DNA from: SB11 sp943370295
Lineage (GTDB): Bacteria > Bacteroidota > Bacteroidia > UBA8524
Length of the DNA: 64,000 nucleotides
NCBI GenBank assembly: GCA_943370295.1
Contig: CALRQL020000019.1
Coordinates: forward strand, 1 to 64,000
Reading direction: 5' to 3'
Shown here: positions 26,479-35,405 of the stretch, in pieces
Position numbering within the stretch: position 1 is the first letter of the stretch
Layout: the number at the start of each line of letters is the position of its first letter
Program-made: the position numbers and the translations under genes
The notes under the pieces: model-generated
Told to the model about the DNA's origin: nothing
The model's database searches: none
Seen by the model: the letters and a program-made list of their open reading frames with translations, nothing else

Positions 26479-28113
26479 ATGCTTACAGTTTCTAATGTTT
26501 CCCTACGCTATGGCAAACGGGTGTTGTTTGATGAGGTAAATGTGAAATTTACCCCCGGCAATTGCTACGGTGTTATTGGTGCCAACGGGGCGGGGAAATC
26601 AACTTTTATTAAAATTCTTTCGGGCGAGGTTGACCCTAATACAGGTAGTATTTCTATGCTGCCCGGTATGCGCATGAGCGTATTGAAGCAAAACCACTTT
26701 GAGTTTGACGAATACACAGTTTTGAATGCTGTGATTGTGGGTAACCGCAAGTTGTGGGACATTATGCAGGAAAAAGACACCCTGTATGCTAAGCCTGATT
26801 TTAGCGATGCCGACGGGCACCGTGCCAGCGAACTTGAAAGCGAGTTTGCCGAAATGAACGGCTGGATGGCCGAAAGTGATGCGGCTGAATTGCTCAGCAA
26901 CTTGGGCATTGGCGAAGAAATGCACTACCGCCAAATGAACGAATTGAGCGGTAACCAAAAGGTGCGCGTACTATTGGCGCAAGCGCTGTTTGGCAACCCT
27001 GATATTTTGCTGCTGGATGAACCTACCAACGATTTGGATATTGAAACTATCAATTGGTTGGAGGACTTTTTAGCGGATTTTAAAAACATAGTGATTGTTG
27101 TTTCGCACGACAGGCACTTTTTAGATACTGTGTGTACCCACATTGTAGATATTGATTTTAACAAACTACAGATATATACCGGTAACTATACGTTTTGGTA
27201 CGAAGCCAGCCAATTGGCTTTGAAGCAACGCAGCGACCAAAACAAGAAGATGGAAGACAAACGCAAAGAATTGCAGGATTTCATCTCAAGGTTTAGTGCT
27301 AACGCTTCAAAATCAAGGCAGGCAACCAGTCGTAAAAAGTTACTTGAAAAACTTAACATCGACGAGATACAAGCCAGTACCCGCCGTTATCCCGGTATTA
27401 TCTTCCAACAGGAACGTGAGGCCGGCGACCAGATTTTAGCGGTTGAAAACCTTTCAAAATCATTAGACGGTGAGGTATTGTTTGATAAAATCAACTTTAC
27501 ACTGAACAAAGGCGATAAAGTGGCGCTGGTTTCTAAAAACAGTATGGCTCTAACTACGTTCTTCAGAACATTGATGGACGAAGTGAAACCTGATACAGGC
27601 GAGCACCGCTGGGGAGTTACCATCACAACGGCTTACCTGCCTAACGATAACAGCAGCTTTTTTAGCAATGTTGACCTAAACCTTGTGGATTGGTTGCGCC
27701 AGTTTAGCAAAGAAAAAGACGAAACCTATATCCGCGGATTTTTAGGTCGTATGTTGTTTAGTGGTGAAGAAACCCAAAAAATGGCCAAAGTGTTATCGGG
27801 TGGTGAAAAAGTACGTTGTATGACCAGCCGTATGATGCTGCAAAATGCCAATTTCCTTGTGTTGGATGAACCTACCAACCACTTAGATTTGGAATCGATT
27901 ACTGCCTTTAACAACGCATTGATTGATTTTAAAGGCGGTGTGTTGTTTACCAGCCATGACCACCAGTTTATGCAAACAGTTGCTACCCGCATTATAGAAA
28001 TTACTCCACGCGGCACAATTGATAAACTGATGACATTTGATGATTATATTAGCAGTGCTGAAATTAAAGAACAGCGCGAAGCCATGTATGCCGGAACGGC
28101 CTACGCGGTATAA
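26479..28113 (+). CDS. ABC-F family ATPase (YbiT-like)
   Basis: The 544-residue protein has two ABC domains and no membrane segment. Domain 1: Walker A GANGAGKST (about residues 35-43), signature LSGNQ, Walker B ILLLDEPTNDLD. Linker with Lys/Arg-rich coiled coil (NKKMEDKRKELQDFISRF). Domain 2: signature LSGGEKVR, Walker B FLVLDEPTNHLD. ABC-F proteins bind the ribosome E site and modulate translation. The second Walker A is degenerate: SKNSMALTT instead of GxxGxGKS/T. I recall similar degeneration in other Bacteroidota members, so this may be a subfamily trait. Before the gene, TATCTTTG at 26451-26458 fits a -7 element. It may share a transcript with the FKBP gene 35 bp downstream. Confidence 0.92.
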   Translation: MLTVSNVSLRYGKRVLFDEVNVKFTPGNCYGVIGANGAGKSTFIKILSGEVDPNTGSISMLPGMRMSVLKQNHFEFDEYTVLNAVIVGNRKLWDIMQEKDTLYAKPDFSDADGHRASELESEFAEMNGWMAESDAAELLSNLGIGEEMHYRQMNELSGNQKVRVLLAQALFGNPDILLLDEPTNDLDIETINWLEDFLADFKNIVIVVSHDRHFLDTVCTHIVDIDFNKLQIYTGNYTFWYEASQLALKQRSDQNKKMEDKRKELQDFISRFSANASKSRQATSRKKLLEKLNIDEIQASTRRYPGIIFQQEREAGDQILAVENLSKSLDGEVLFDKINFTLNKGDKVALVSKNSMALTTFFRTLMDEVKPDTGEHRWGVTITTAYLPNDNSSFFSNVDLNLVDWLRQFSKEKDETYIRGFLGRMLFSGEETQKMAKVLSGGEKVRCMTSRMMLQNANFLVLDEPTNHLDLESITAFNNALIDFKGGVLFTSHDHQFMQTVATRIIEITPRGTIDKLMTFDDYISSAEIKEQREAMYAGTAYAV

Positions 28114-28148
28114 TCCTTATTAATACTAAACACAACCATAAAACTCTC

Positions 28149-28853
28149 ATGAAAAAGTTTTTTTTGTCAGCAGGTTTTACTGCACTACTATCAATTTTGG
28201 CATTAACAAGTGTTGCCCAAAAGGAATCAAAAAAGGTGAAACTTAAAACATACAACGATTCAGTTTCGTATGCAATTGGTGTATTGTACGGTAACGGCTT
28301 AAGGGATCAAGGTTTTGACAGCCTTAACACCGAAATCTTAACCGCTGTTTTAAGCGATATTTTGAATAAAAAACTTGCCGATAGTGCTTGCAGGATAAGC
28401 CGTGATAATGCTACCCCGCTTATCAATAACTACTTCACCCAAAAGCAGGAAAAAGTTGCCTTAAACAACCTTGCTGAAGGAGAAGCTTTTTTGGCTAAAA
28501 ACAAAACCAATGCAGGCGTTGTTACTTTACCCAGCGGTTTGCAATACAAGGTAGTTACCGAGGGTACAGGCAAAAAACCATTGGCTACTGATAAAGTAAC
28601 GGTGCACTACACAGGCACTTTGATTGACGGCCGTAAGTTTGACAGCTCTGTTGACCGCGGTGAGCCGATAGATTTCCCCTTGAACGGTGTAATTGCAGGT
28701 TGGACTGAAGGTTTGCAATACATGAGCGAAGGTTCTAAATACATCCTTTACATCCCAGCGAAACTTGCCTACGGCGAGCGCGGTGCACAAGGTTCTATTA
28801 TCGGGCCTAATGCTACCTTGATTTTTGAAGTTGAGTTGATTAAAGTAAATTAA
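28149..28853 (+). CDS. Exported FKBP-type peptidyl-prolyl isomerase (FkpA/Mip-like)
   Basis: The 234-residue product has a signal peptide (MKKFFLSAGFTALLSILALTSVAQ), an N-terminal helical dimerisation domain (SVSYAIGVLYGNGLRDQGFD onwards) and a complete C-terminal FKBP domain (about 125-234: VTVHYTGTLIDGRKFDSS, GVIAGWTEGLQYM, YIPAKLAYGERGA, IIGPNATLIFEVELIKV). It should act as a periplasmic folding helper. The next gene is a shortened copy of its catalytic domain. Confidence 0.92.
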   Translation: MKKFFLSAGFTALLSILALTSVAQKESKKVKLKTYNDSVSYAIGVLYGNGLRDQGFDSLNTEILTAVLSDILNKKLADSACRISRDNATPLINNYFTQKQEKVALNNLAEGEAFLAKNKTNAGVVTLPSGLQYKVVTEGTGKKPLATDKVTVHYTGTLIDGRKFDSSVDRGEPIDFPLNGVIAGWTEGLQYMSEGSKYILYIPAKLAYGERGAQGSIIGPNATLIFEVELIKVN

Positions 28854-28875
28854 TTACCCTTTATATATTTCGATT

Positions 28876-29262
28876 ATGACAACTGAAAGCACAAATTTCT
28901 TAGAAAATAACAAAACCAAAGAAGGTGTTGTTGCCCTTCCCAGCGGTTTGCAATACAAAGTAATTACCGAAGGTACCGGCGCAAAACCCCGTCCAACCAG
29001 TAACGTAACTGTACACTATACCGGTATGTTGACCGACGGTCGTATTTTTGACAGCTCTGTAGAACGCGGACAACCTATTTCTTTCCCTCTAAACCGTGTA
29101 ATTGCAGGTTGGACTGAAGGTTTACAGTTGATGAGCGAAGGTGCTAAGTACACCCTGTTTATCCCTTCAAACTTGGGATATGGTGCTTACGGTGCTCCCG
29201 GCAGCATTATCGGTCCTAACGCTACGTTGATTTTCGACGTTGAGCTTATCCGCGTAGGATAA
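28876..29262 (+). CDS. Small FKBP-type peptidyl-prolyl isomerase
   Basis: The 128-residue product is a single FKBP domain (VTVHYTGMLTDGRIFDSS, RVIAGWTEGLQLM, FIPSNLGYGAYGAPG, IFDVELIRV) with a short N-terminal tail and no signal peptide, so it should be cytoplasmic. It is very similar to the C-terminal half of the preceding gene, including the GVV-LPSGLQYKV-TEGTG lead-in, and lies 22 bp after it. A tandem duplication with loss of the signal peptide and dimerisation domain explains this best. Confidence 0.92.
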   Translation: MTTESTNFLENNKTKEGVVALPSGLQYKVITEGTGAKPRPTSNVTVHYTGMLTDGRIFDSSVERGQPISFPLNRVIAGWTEGLQLMSEGAKYTLFIPSNLGYGAYGAPGSIIGPNATLIFDVELIRVG

Positions 29263-29294
29263 TCCTTTTTACATTTAGCATTGAACAGCTATAT

Positions 29295-29320
29295 AGCCCC
29301 GACAAAGTCGGGGCTTTTTT
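29295..29320 (+). terminator. Terminator of the FKBP pair
   Basis: AGCCCCGAC pairs with GTCGGGGCT over AAA, then TTTTT. It is 33 bp after the stop and marks the end of the core-chromosome block before the inserted element. Confidence 0.9.
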
Positions 29321-29408
29321 GTTTCTATTAAAAGATTGGATGGTTTTAAGTCCTCCCGAACTGGTTTCGGGATCTCATTGGTTTTTCTCGTGAATAAAGA
29401 ATGCGATG

Positions 29409-29421
29409 CTGAAACAAGTTC
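29409..29421 (+). other. Left attachment site (attL)
   Basis: CTGAAACAAGTTC, preceded by chromosomal GCGATG and the rest of the composite repeat (CCCGAACTGGTTTCGGGA at about 29355). After the core the sequence changes to GTTTGTTAC, which belongs to the element. AAACAA and TTTGTT form short inverted arms around GTTCG, as expected for recombinase core binding. Confidence 0.65.
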
Positions 29422-29501
29422 GTTTGTTACTTCAAATAATCAATGTAAAAAACTATTATTCAGATATTTATAAGTTAATAAAATTTTTTATTTTTATCTT
29501 A

Positions 29502-29523
29502 GGTACAACCTATGTACAACAAA
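29502..29523 (+). repeat. Paired GTACAAC sites inside the left end
   Basis: GGTACAACCTATGTACAACAAA: two GTACAAC copies 11 bp apart. The right end has the same arrangement at 62348-62369 (20 of 22 bases identical, same orientation, same 11-bp phase). This fits arm-type binding sites of the integrase. They could also be read as alternative att sites. Confidence 0.55.
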
Positions 29524-29898
29524 TTAGTTGTTTTGGTAAAGTGGTTTTAACTCCAAAGAGACTGCAACGGTGAGTGCCATTTGTTCCTTCGGGTCGGGTT
29601 CTACCATGTAACGAAGGTAGCAATTACTTCTTAAAATGGTTGCCGTGCCGTTGGAACTTTCAGAGGTAGTTAAGATGTAGGCAAGCTGCTTGGTAAAGAT
29701 TTCGTTGCGAAGGTTACTGGTGAAGTTAATATAAAGTGGAGTTTCGTTTAGAGCTTCGTCAACAAGACAAATTAAATATACACCACCCTTATTCGGCAAG
29801 GAGGTAATGTCTATGGTGTAATATTTGAACGCCTTGCTATTCAGAAAGGATTTTGCACGTGCTTGCAGTTCGTTCCATCGGTTAGTTAGTTGCTTCAT
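29524..29898 (-). CDS. Degenerate GIY-YIG-like protein
   Basis: The 124-residue product has a GIY-YIG-like core: LPNKGGVYLICLVDE, then TPLYINFTSNLRNEIF, where the second motif reads YIN instead of YIG. It lacks a clear catalytic Glu later in the domain, so it may be inactive. It is the first gene inside the left end of the element, reading towards that end; its stop codon overlaps the paired GTACAAC sites. Function unknown. Confidence 0.55.
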   Translation of the reverse strand: MKQLTNRWNELQARAKSFLNSKAFKYYTIDITSLPNKGGVYLICLVDEALNETPLYINFTSNLRNEIFTKQLAYILTTSESSNGTATILRSNCYLRYMVEPDPKEQMALTVAVSLELKPLYQNN

Positions 29899-30000
29899 AA
29901 AAAGGATAAATATAAGTTCAAAAATAGCCGCACCTTTTAGTGCGGCTATGGTGTAAAACGCTGTGCATCCCTTTAGAGCGGGCTATTAATTAAACTGAAG

Positions 30001-30888
30001 CTATGGCTTTGATACCAAAAACTTGTAATTACCTAAAATTAAAGCTTCACCGCTGGTAACTTTTAGCAGGTATGCCCCTGTTGAAAGCTGTGCGGTGTTT
30101 AGTTCTATTTCGGGGTGGTTTGAAACGCTGTATAGTCGCCTAAATAATTCCCTGCCTGAAATATCGTAAACCGTTAAAGTATATTCCTTTGGTTCGGGGA
30201 TGTTAATTTTCACAAATAATGTGTTGTTGGCAGGATTAGGGTAAACATCAACAACACGTTGTTGATTGGTTGAAACCTCATTACCTATTGACAATGCCTG
30301 CACTGTGTCTTCAAAATTCACTTCATCCACTGCTAACGCTGTAGTTTTTGAAAAGCTGTTAGGTTGAGATGCCCAAATCGTTATTTCTGCACTATCAGGC
30401 CTAACAAGTTTCCGATATTCTATTGGGGCTTTATATTTTGTCCAATCTAACTTTTGTTCGCTTTGAGGAGGTTGAAGGTAACCCACAGCAATAGTATCCA
30501 ACATCTGTTCATTTGATTTTCTATTAAACAACACCACTTTTAACAAAAATTTCTCATTTGAAATTGAAACTTGGTACTGAACATAAGCACTGAAAGCAGT
30601 CGGCAAACAATTTAATTTAAAACGATTTTGTATTCTCCCTGCTCTATGTTCATGTGTGTTAGCTCCGTCATCCCTATTAAAGATTACATAAGCATACTCA
30701 CCTTTGGCTGTTTTTGAGGGGGCAGTGGTATCTAATATCATCCCCCAAAAGTTAGGTATCCAATTTTTAGGCAGGTAATTACCCCATCCATCTACATAAG
30801 TATCTTCAAATCCACCGTTTAACACACATTGTGCGTTAATTGAGTTTCTAAAAATTAAGAGTAAAAAAATAAATACTATCTTTTTCAT
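30001..30888 (-). CDS. Secreted protein with T9SS type A sorting domain
   Basis: The 295-residue product has a signal peptide (MKKIVFIFLLLIFRNSINAQ), a jelly-roll-like N-terminal domain (CVLNGGFEDTYVDGWGNYLPKNWIP, typical of carbohydrate-binding or adhesive domains) and a C-terminal T9SS type A domain at about 215-295 (VDVYPNPANNTLFVKINI, YDISGRELFRR, LSTGAYLLKVTSG). It should be exported across the outer membrane by the type IX system and anchored at the surface or released. It is the last gene of a five-gene leftward operon. One copy of the 16-bp motif of the element (30249-30264) lies within its coding sequence. Confidence 0.85.
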   Translation of the reverse strand: MKKIVFIFLLLIFRNSINAQCVLNGGFEDTYVDGWGNYLPKNWIPNFWGMILDTTAPSKTAKGEYAYVIFNRDDGANTHEHRAGRIQNRFKLNCLPTAFSAYVQYQVSISNEKFLLKVVLFNRKSNEQMLDTIAVGYLQPPQSEQKLDWTKYKAPIEYRKLVRPDSAEITIWASQPNSFSKTTALAVDEVNFEDTVQALSIGNEVSTNQQRVVDVYPNPANNTLFVKINIPEPKEYTLTVYDISGRELFRRLYSVSNHPEIELNTAQLSTGAYLLKVTSGEALILGNYKFLVSKP

Positions 30889-30898
30889 AGCTACAATT

Positions 30899-32713
30899 TT
30901 AAAAGTTTATGTTCCTAATTCGGCCAATGTTAATAGTGCTTGAGCAGCGGCATTTATACTTCATAACCACAGTGTATGGAAATCCATCTGTTACGGCGTT
31001 GCCAAAATAGTGCTGCCATTCGTAAAAAACACCAGTGGCAGAAAAGTCAATACCCCTCACTAATTCAGTATCATAAACAGCTATTGGATTTCCTTGTTCA
31101 TATAATTCTATGTAAACTGTTTCAACATCAATTCCTAAATTAAACCCTAAAGAAAGTTTGTTTGAGTCGTTTAAATCAGTCGGTCCCCAAAAACCATTAT
31201 AGAAATAGCAATTGTTATCCGGAACACGTTTGTAAAAAACATGAAACTCGTTACTATCAATCGGACAACCCGGATTTTGTGAAAAGAGTTTAAAGGTAAG
31301 GTTTCCCGTACCCCCTAAATTGGGAGGAATACACACGGTTGTAACTGAACTTGAGGGGTCAGTAATGTATGAATACGCAGATGGGGGACTAACTGCCCAA
31401 GTAAATGCAGTGTTTGGGGGTAAGTCCATACCAATTTTAAAGCAGTCCTGAACCGCAGATGACCCACAAATGGTGTTTATCCTATTTACCCCTGCTACAT
31501 CTTTTGGCGGTAAACAACCGCACCTGCCAACTTTTATTCGTTTTATTACCGAATTTCCGCTTAAATTATCAGTTACCGTTATTTCATACTCGGTTTCAGT
31601 TGAAGGTGCAACGGTAATGGTAATGCCTTTCGGGGTTGTTATCACAGCAGTAACAGGTTGCCCTGTGGTAAGGTTCCAAACATTATAAGTCATATTTCCT
31701 TTGCTAAAACATATATCGGCAAATATCTTGACGAAACAGTTTGTTTGCCCCACTTGCAAAGGTTGCACTTCCTGCCTAAGATTTACTTGCATTTCAGTAG
31801 ATAAACAATCGTGTAAACGTGCATGAAAATTACCTCCTGAAGAAAACCCATCCTTCAAGACTATTTCACCTTGAAGTACTCCGTTTGCATCAGCTTCGCC
31901 TGCTTGCCAAACAGTTTCATAGGGCATTGTAAAATAAACAGGGCCGTTAAACTGGTTTGGGAATACATAACTCCCAGCTTCAATCAATTCAAATCGATAG
32001 GTTGAAGGAGGGTCAATAGTATCTTGGTATCGAGCTTGTTTTAGACAGCAATTTTCAACTACAACAACGTCGTCAAGTAGAAACTCATAGGAATTATTTT
32101 GGTCGGGGTCAGGAGATTGTGTACAATGGAAATAGATTTGTGAAAAATTTCGAGGAGGGTTGATAGATACTTCAAACCTTTGCCAGCCAGAACCAGTTAC
32201 AACTTCATCATTGTACAAAACTAATGAATCAGTTGGTGATTGTGGATAATCAACATTTCCTCTGCAATTATTTACTGTACAAACGTTTGTAATTAAGCCA
32301 TTTGTCAGTTTCAGATTAATTCTACTTCCTTGTCTTGCCCAAAAACTTATGGTGTAATATTTATCTGAACTGAAACTTAGGTTCATAAATATACCTTCTA
32401 CACGTTCATCAGGAGGACCTGACATCAGAACATACATATTACCACTATGGGCGGCAGGTTGGGCACTCGGAGAACAGGCATTTACTCCAAACAAATTTGG
32501 GCTTGAATGAGCGTTTCTCCATCTTTGAGTTAAATTACCGGGGCCAAACTCACTTGGGTTAGCCACTCCACCACAATCATTATTAATGCCTCGAAATGGA
32601 CTAAACTCAAAACCTGATTCTGCCGAAGTGAGTAGGTTGTTCTGACTATACACTGTTATTGCTTGAAAGAACAGCAACAGACATGAAAGGAAAAAGTAAA
32701 ATATTTTTTGCAT
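30899..32713 (-). CDS. Large exported protein with jelly-roll domain
   Basis: From the ATG at 32713 (MQKIFYFFLSCLLLFF; a TTG two codons earlier is less likely) the 604-residue product has a signal peptide ending at YSQ. An N-terminal jelly-roll region at about 25-220 follows (SGNMYVLMSGPP, YYTISFWARQGSRINLKLTNG), then strand-rich Ig- or PKD-like regions (TEYEITVTDNLSGNSVIKRI) and many Cys (CGCLPP, CRCSS). No T9SS domain is visible at its C-terminus. Probably a surface or extracellular structural protein; partner of the neighbouring T9SS protein (10 bp apart). Confidence 0.75.
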   Translation of the reverse strand: MQKIFYFFLSCLLLFFQAITVYSQNNLLTSAESGFEFSPFRGINNDCGGVANPSEFGPGNLTQRWRNAHSSPNLFGVNACSPSAQPAAHSGNMYVLMSGPPDERVEGIFMNLSFSSDKYYTISFWARQGSRINLKLTNGLITNVCTVNNCRGNVDYPQSPTDSLVLYNDEVVTGSGWQRFEVSINPPRNFSQIYFHCTQSPDPDQNNSYEFLLDDVVVVENCCLKQARYQDTIDPPSTYRFELIEAGSYVFPNQFNGPVYFTMPYETVWQAGEADANGVLQGEIVLKDGFSSGGNFHARLHDCLSTEMQVNLRQEVQPLQVGQTNCFVKIFADICFSKGNMTYNVWNLTTGQPVTAVITTPKGITITVAPSTETEYEITVTDNLSGNSVIKRIKVGRCGCLPPKDVAGVNRINTICGSSAVQDCFKIGMDLPPNTAFTWAVSPPSAYSYITDPSSSVTTVCIPPNLGGTGNLTFKLFSQNPGCPIDSNEFHVFYKRVPDNNCYFYNGFWGPTDLNDSNKLSLGFNLGIDVETVYIELYEQGNPIAVYDTELVRGIDFSATGVFYEWQHYFGNAVTDGFPYTVVMKYKCRCSSTINIGRIRNINF

Positions 32714-32750
32714 AAACAATTAACAGTTAATAATTACATATTTAAATTAA

Positions 32751-33599
32751 TTATAAATCATAAATTAGCCCTAAAGAAATCCCTAATGAACTCAGCGGGT
32801 TTGTTTGCGGTGACAACTTACCTGTGCCTTCGGGATTATCATAAATGGTTTTGCTCTTCGGGTAATAAAAGTCAATTTTTCTTTTTTCTGGAGGCACTTC
32901 ATCCATAATATTCATTCCATCGGCTGTATAACTTGTTAGTTCCCTTGATAGCATCCGAGCGCCAGCGAGCTGCATAAATGCTTCGCTATTAAGTTTCCAA
33001 CGCTTTGTAAGGGAATAAGTTAATCCTAATGAACTTGAAAAGCCAATGGTGTAATTGGCATTATATTCATAGTTTGATATTAGTTCAAACTCAGGTCTGC
33101 TATAATATCCATGATTATGTATAATTTCTTTCTCACGGGTAAAATTCTGCCCAACCATTATTCCAATCTTACCATAGACATCAAGTTTAGGTTTAATAGG
33201 GTATTTAATCCCATATGAAAAATTTAAGAATATATTATTTGCAGTTATTTTACGGCGAGAAACGTAGTAAGGAGGGGCACCTACTATAAGATTATGAACT
33301 TGCCAAATAGTATTCACTGAATTACTTCCCCAATACCTCAGTTCAACTTCAAAAAATGAAAGACTATCTATTTTACGTCCTGCAAAAACATTTCCATATA
33401 TACCTTTCCCAAAGGATGTCTCATAATCTTTTATATAAGAGTCATCACTGCCAACACCAAACGCTCCCAAACCTGATTGTGCAACCACATCCTCTTGTAT
33501 TGGGAAACCAAATCCGCCTCTTGCTCCTACATACCATTTTTGGGCAGTAACACTACTGGCGGTTAATATCAAAGTAATACTTGCGATAAGTGTTTTCAT
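32751..33599 (-). CDS. Outer-membrane beta-barrel protein
   Basis: The 282-residue product has a signal peptide (MKTLIASITLILTASSVTAQ), then amphipathic strands with aromatic ends (KWYVGARGGFGFPI, YTIGFSSSLGLTYSLTKRWKLN) and a C-terminal strand LGISLGLIYDL. This is the pattern of the PorT/OmpW-like small barrels of Bacteroidota. Its start overlaps the stop of the next upstream gene by 4 bp, so the two barrels are made together. Confidence 0.75.
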   Translation of the reverse strand: MKTLIASITLILTASSVTAQKWYVGARGGFGFPIQEDVVAQSGLGAFGVGSDDSYIKDYETSFGKGIYGNVFAGRKIDSLSFFEVELRYWGSNSVNTIWQVHNLIVGAPPYYVSRRKITANNIFLNFSYGIKYPIKPKLDVYGKIGIMVGQNFTREKEIIHNHGYYSRPEFELISNYEYNANYTIGFSSSLGLTYSLTKRWKLNSEAFMQLAGARMLSRELTSYTADGMNIMDEVPPEKRKIDFYYPKSKTIYDNPEGTGKLSPQTNPLSSLGISLGLIYDL

Positions 33600-34363
33600 T
33601 TTACTTCAATCATTTTAGATAAACTATACCTAAATCCAAATCCAAACCCAATGTTGCTAAATGGTAGTTTCACCGTGTTTCCGTTCACATCTTTTTCTTC
33701 TTTGGTATTAAGTTCTAACATCCCTTGACGGACAGGATTATTGGTTGAATAGCTGTAATAAAACAATTTATCGGGGTTGAGGGTTAAACCGATAAAATTG
33801 GTTTCAAAGAAAAATTGCCAATGATTGTTCATTACTGTGTAAAACCCCAATCCTCCATTAATACCCACTGCCAGTTTCCGTGGATAATAGGATTGAGAAA
33901 ATGAAACATTGTCAGGATTGGCATTTGCACTTCGCGTATTTAGAACCTCAGCAAAAGTTAGTGGAATACCCAAATGAATATAAGGAATAAATGGCCCCCT
34001 TACACTTTTGCGTAGGCGCATATAGGGATTAACGCTCAATGTATTTGCCCTTAAAGTCAGAGTATAATAAGTACTTGGAAGGTCATAAATAATCTCTGTT
34101 TTGTGCTGATGATAGGTGAATATGCTGCCAAACTCTATTCTTTTGTTTGTACTAAAACCAACAGCAAGCGAAGCATAGAAACCTTTTCCATAACCTACTA
34201 AAGGGGAAATACTTTCCAAATCTTGGTTTTGTGGCGTTGAGTTTGAAACCCCGATTCTATACCCCGACGAAAGCGAAAAATTGAAGCCTTTTTGACCTAA
34301 TGTAGGGATTGAGAAAAATAACAGAATAAATACGGAACTAAATTTAGCAATACAAGATTTCAT
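33596..34363 (-). CDS. Outer-membrane beta-barrel protein
   Basis: Starting at the ATG at 34363 gives 255 residues with a signal peptide (MKSCIAKFSSVFILLFFSIPTLGQ). The in-frame extension up to 34435 would overlap the upstream gene and hide the signal. The mature protein alternates strands and turns (GFNFSLSSGYRIGVS, FYASLAVGFSTNKRIEFGSIF) and ends IGFGFGFRYSLSKMIEVK. Probably a paralogue in fold of the barrel gene after it. Operon position: second of five. Confidence 0.72.
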   Translation of the reverse strand: MKSCIAKFSSVFILLFFSIPTLGQKGFNFSLSSGYRIGVSNSTPQNQDLESISPLVGYGKGFYASLAVGFSTNKRIEFGSIFTYHQHKTEIIYDLPSTYYTLTLRANTLSVNPYMRLRKSVRGPFIPYIHLGIPLTFAEVLNTRSANANPDNVSFSQSYYPRKLAVGINGGLGFYTVMNNHWQFFFETNFIGLTLNPDKLFYYSYSTNNPVRQGMLELNTKEEKDVNGNTVKLPFSNIGFGFGFRYSLSKMIEVK

Positions 34364-34427
34364 ACCTACTAAGGTACGTAAACTTGCAAAAACCCGCAAT
34401 TTGTTTAGCCTTTTAGCCGTGTTGGAA

Positions 34428-35336
34428 TTAGTCATTTTCCTTTTTCATTAAAACATCCAATAACTGCAACCACGTTTGTTTTACTTTTTCGGTATCATTA
34501 GCTGTATTGCCTGCTGTTTGCGTGGCAGCTTGGGCAACGGTAAATAAGCTATCAATAGTTGCATATCGTGTAAGTCGGTTCGATAACTTGGTATTTGCTT
34601 GTTCTAACGAGTCGAGTCTGTGGTTCATTATAAACTGGTAGCGCAGCATCATTTCCATTACCTCCATTTGGCGGGTTTGCATTTCGCCTAATAGTAAACC
34701 GTTTTCTTCAATGGCCTTGCCCGAACCTATTTGCGGGATATACCCTAAATCGGTCACTTGCTTTTCATATTCGGTTATAGTGGGCAGCTTGTATTCAGGG
34801 GTAAATACATAATCAGGCCAACCGAGTGTAGCATTTATCTTAACATCAGAACGGGCATAAATCTGACCGTTTACTGCAAGCAATGCACCAAAAGTATTAT
34901 CTGTACCAATACCCACACCCCCATTTTTAAGGATTGACAGGCCAGTTTTCCAAGTTATAGAGTCGTAACAATTGGCACGTCCGCTTTGTATTCTTAGCAC
35001 ACCTGCGGTAATGTCTTGAAATATACGCGAACTCCACGAAGGAACGGGGGCATTGGCGTTGTAGGCACCTGTGGGCATATTGTAAGCCCTGTGGCGACCA
35101 AACGTTGTACTATCGCTGTAACAATTCCAGCAAATTGCCCCGTCATTAGTGCCGTAGCCGCCGATAATAACTTTGTTGTTGGTGCCAAATCCAGTTTGTT
35201 GGGTGTAAGTGATTCCATTTACCGCACAAGGTAATTGAGCCGATGCCGGTGATGCAAAACACAGAAATGCCGTGGCAAAGAAGATGGTAACAGCTAAATG
35301 AAGCTGTGCAGTCGAAAGATGATAGATTTTTGTCAT
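34428..35336 (-). CDS. Exported protein with S74-like tail region
   Basis: The 302-residue product has a signal peptide ending at ASPASAQ and a beta-rich middle (KNGGVGIGTDNTFGALLAVNGQIYARSDVKIN). The C-terminal region common in Bacteroidota tail-fibre-like proteins follows: WPDYVFTPEYKLPTITEYEKQV, GYIPQIGSGKAIEENGLLLGEMQ, then a coiled coil. The C-terminal autoproteolytic chaperone (peptidase S74) itself is missing or degenerate. Likely a trimeric surface fibre. It is the first gene of the five-gene exported-protein operon and has a 250-nt predicted leader. Confidence 0.75.
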   Translation of the reverse strand: MTKIYHLSTAQLHLAVTIFFATAFLCFASPASAQLPCAVNGITYTQQTGFGTNNKVIIGGYGTNDGAICWNCYSDSTTFGRHRAYNMPTGAYNANAPVPSWSSRIFQDITAGVLRIQSGRANCYDSITWKTGLSILKNGGVGIGTDNTFGALLAVNGQIYARSDVKINATLGWPDYVFTPEYKLPTITEYEKQVTDLGYIPQIGSGKAIEENGLLLGEMQTRQMEVMEMMLRYQFIMNHRLDSLEQANTKLSNRLTRYATIDSLFTVAQAATQTAGNTANDTEKVKQTWLQLLDVLMKKEND

Positions 35337-35405
35337 TAGATGTATGTGTTTAGTTAAGTAATAAACTCAAAGGGGGTGCCCCCCGCTGTTTCTGCATCTT
35401 CAGGT

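Noticed and set aside
30249..30264. The 16-bp motif as a mere codon effect (QQRVVD, NNVLL)
   Set aside because: It is read in different frames and also occurs in non-coding DNA, so a shared protein sequence does not explain it.
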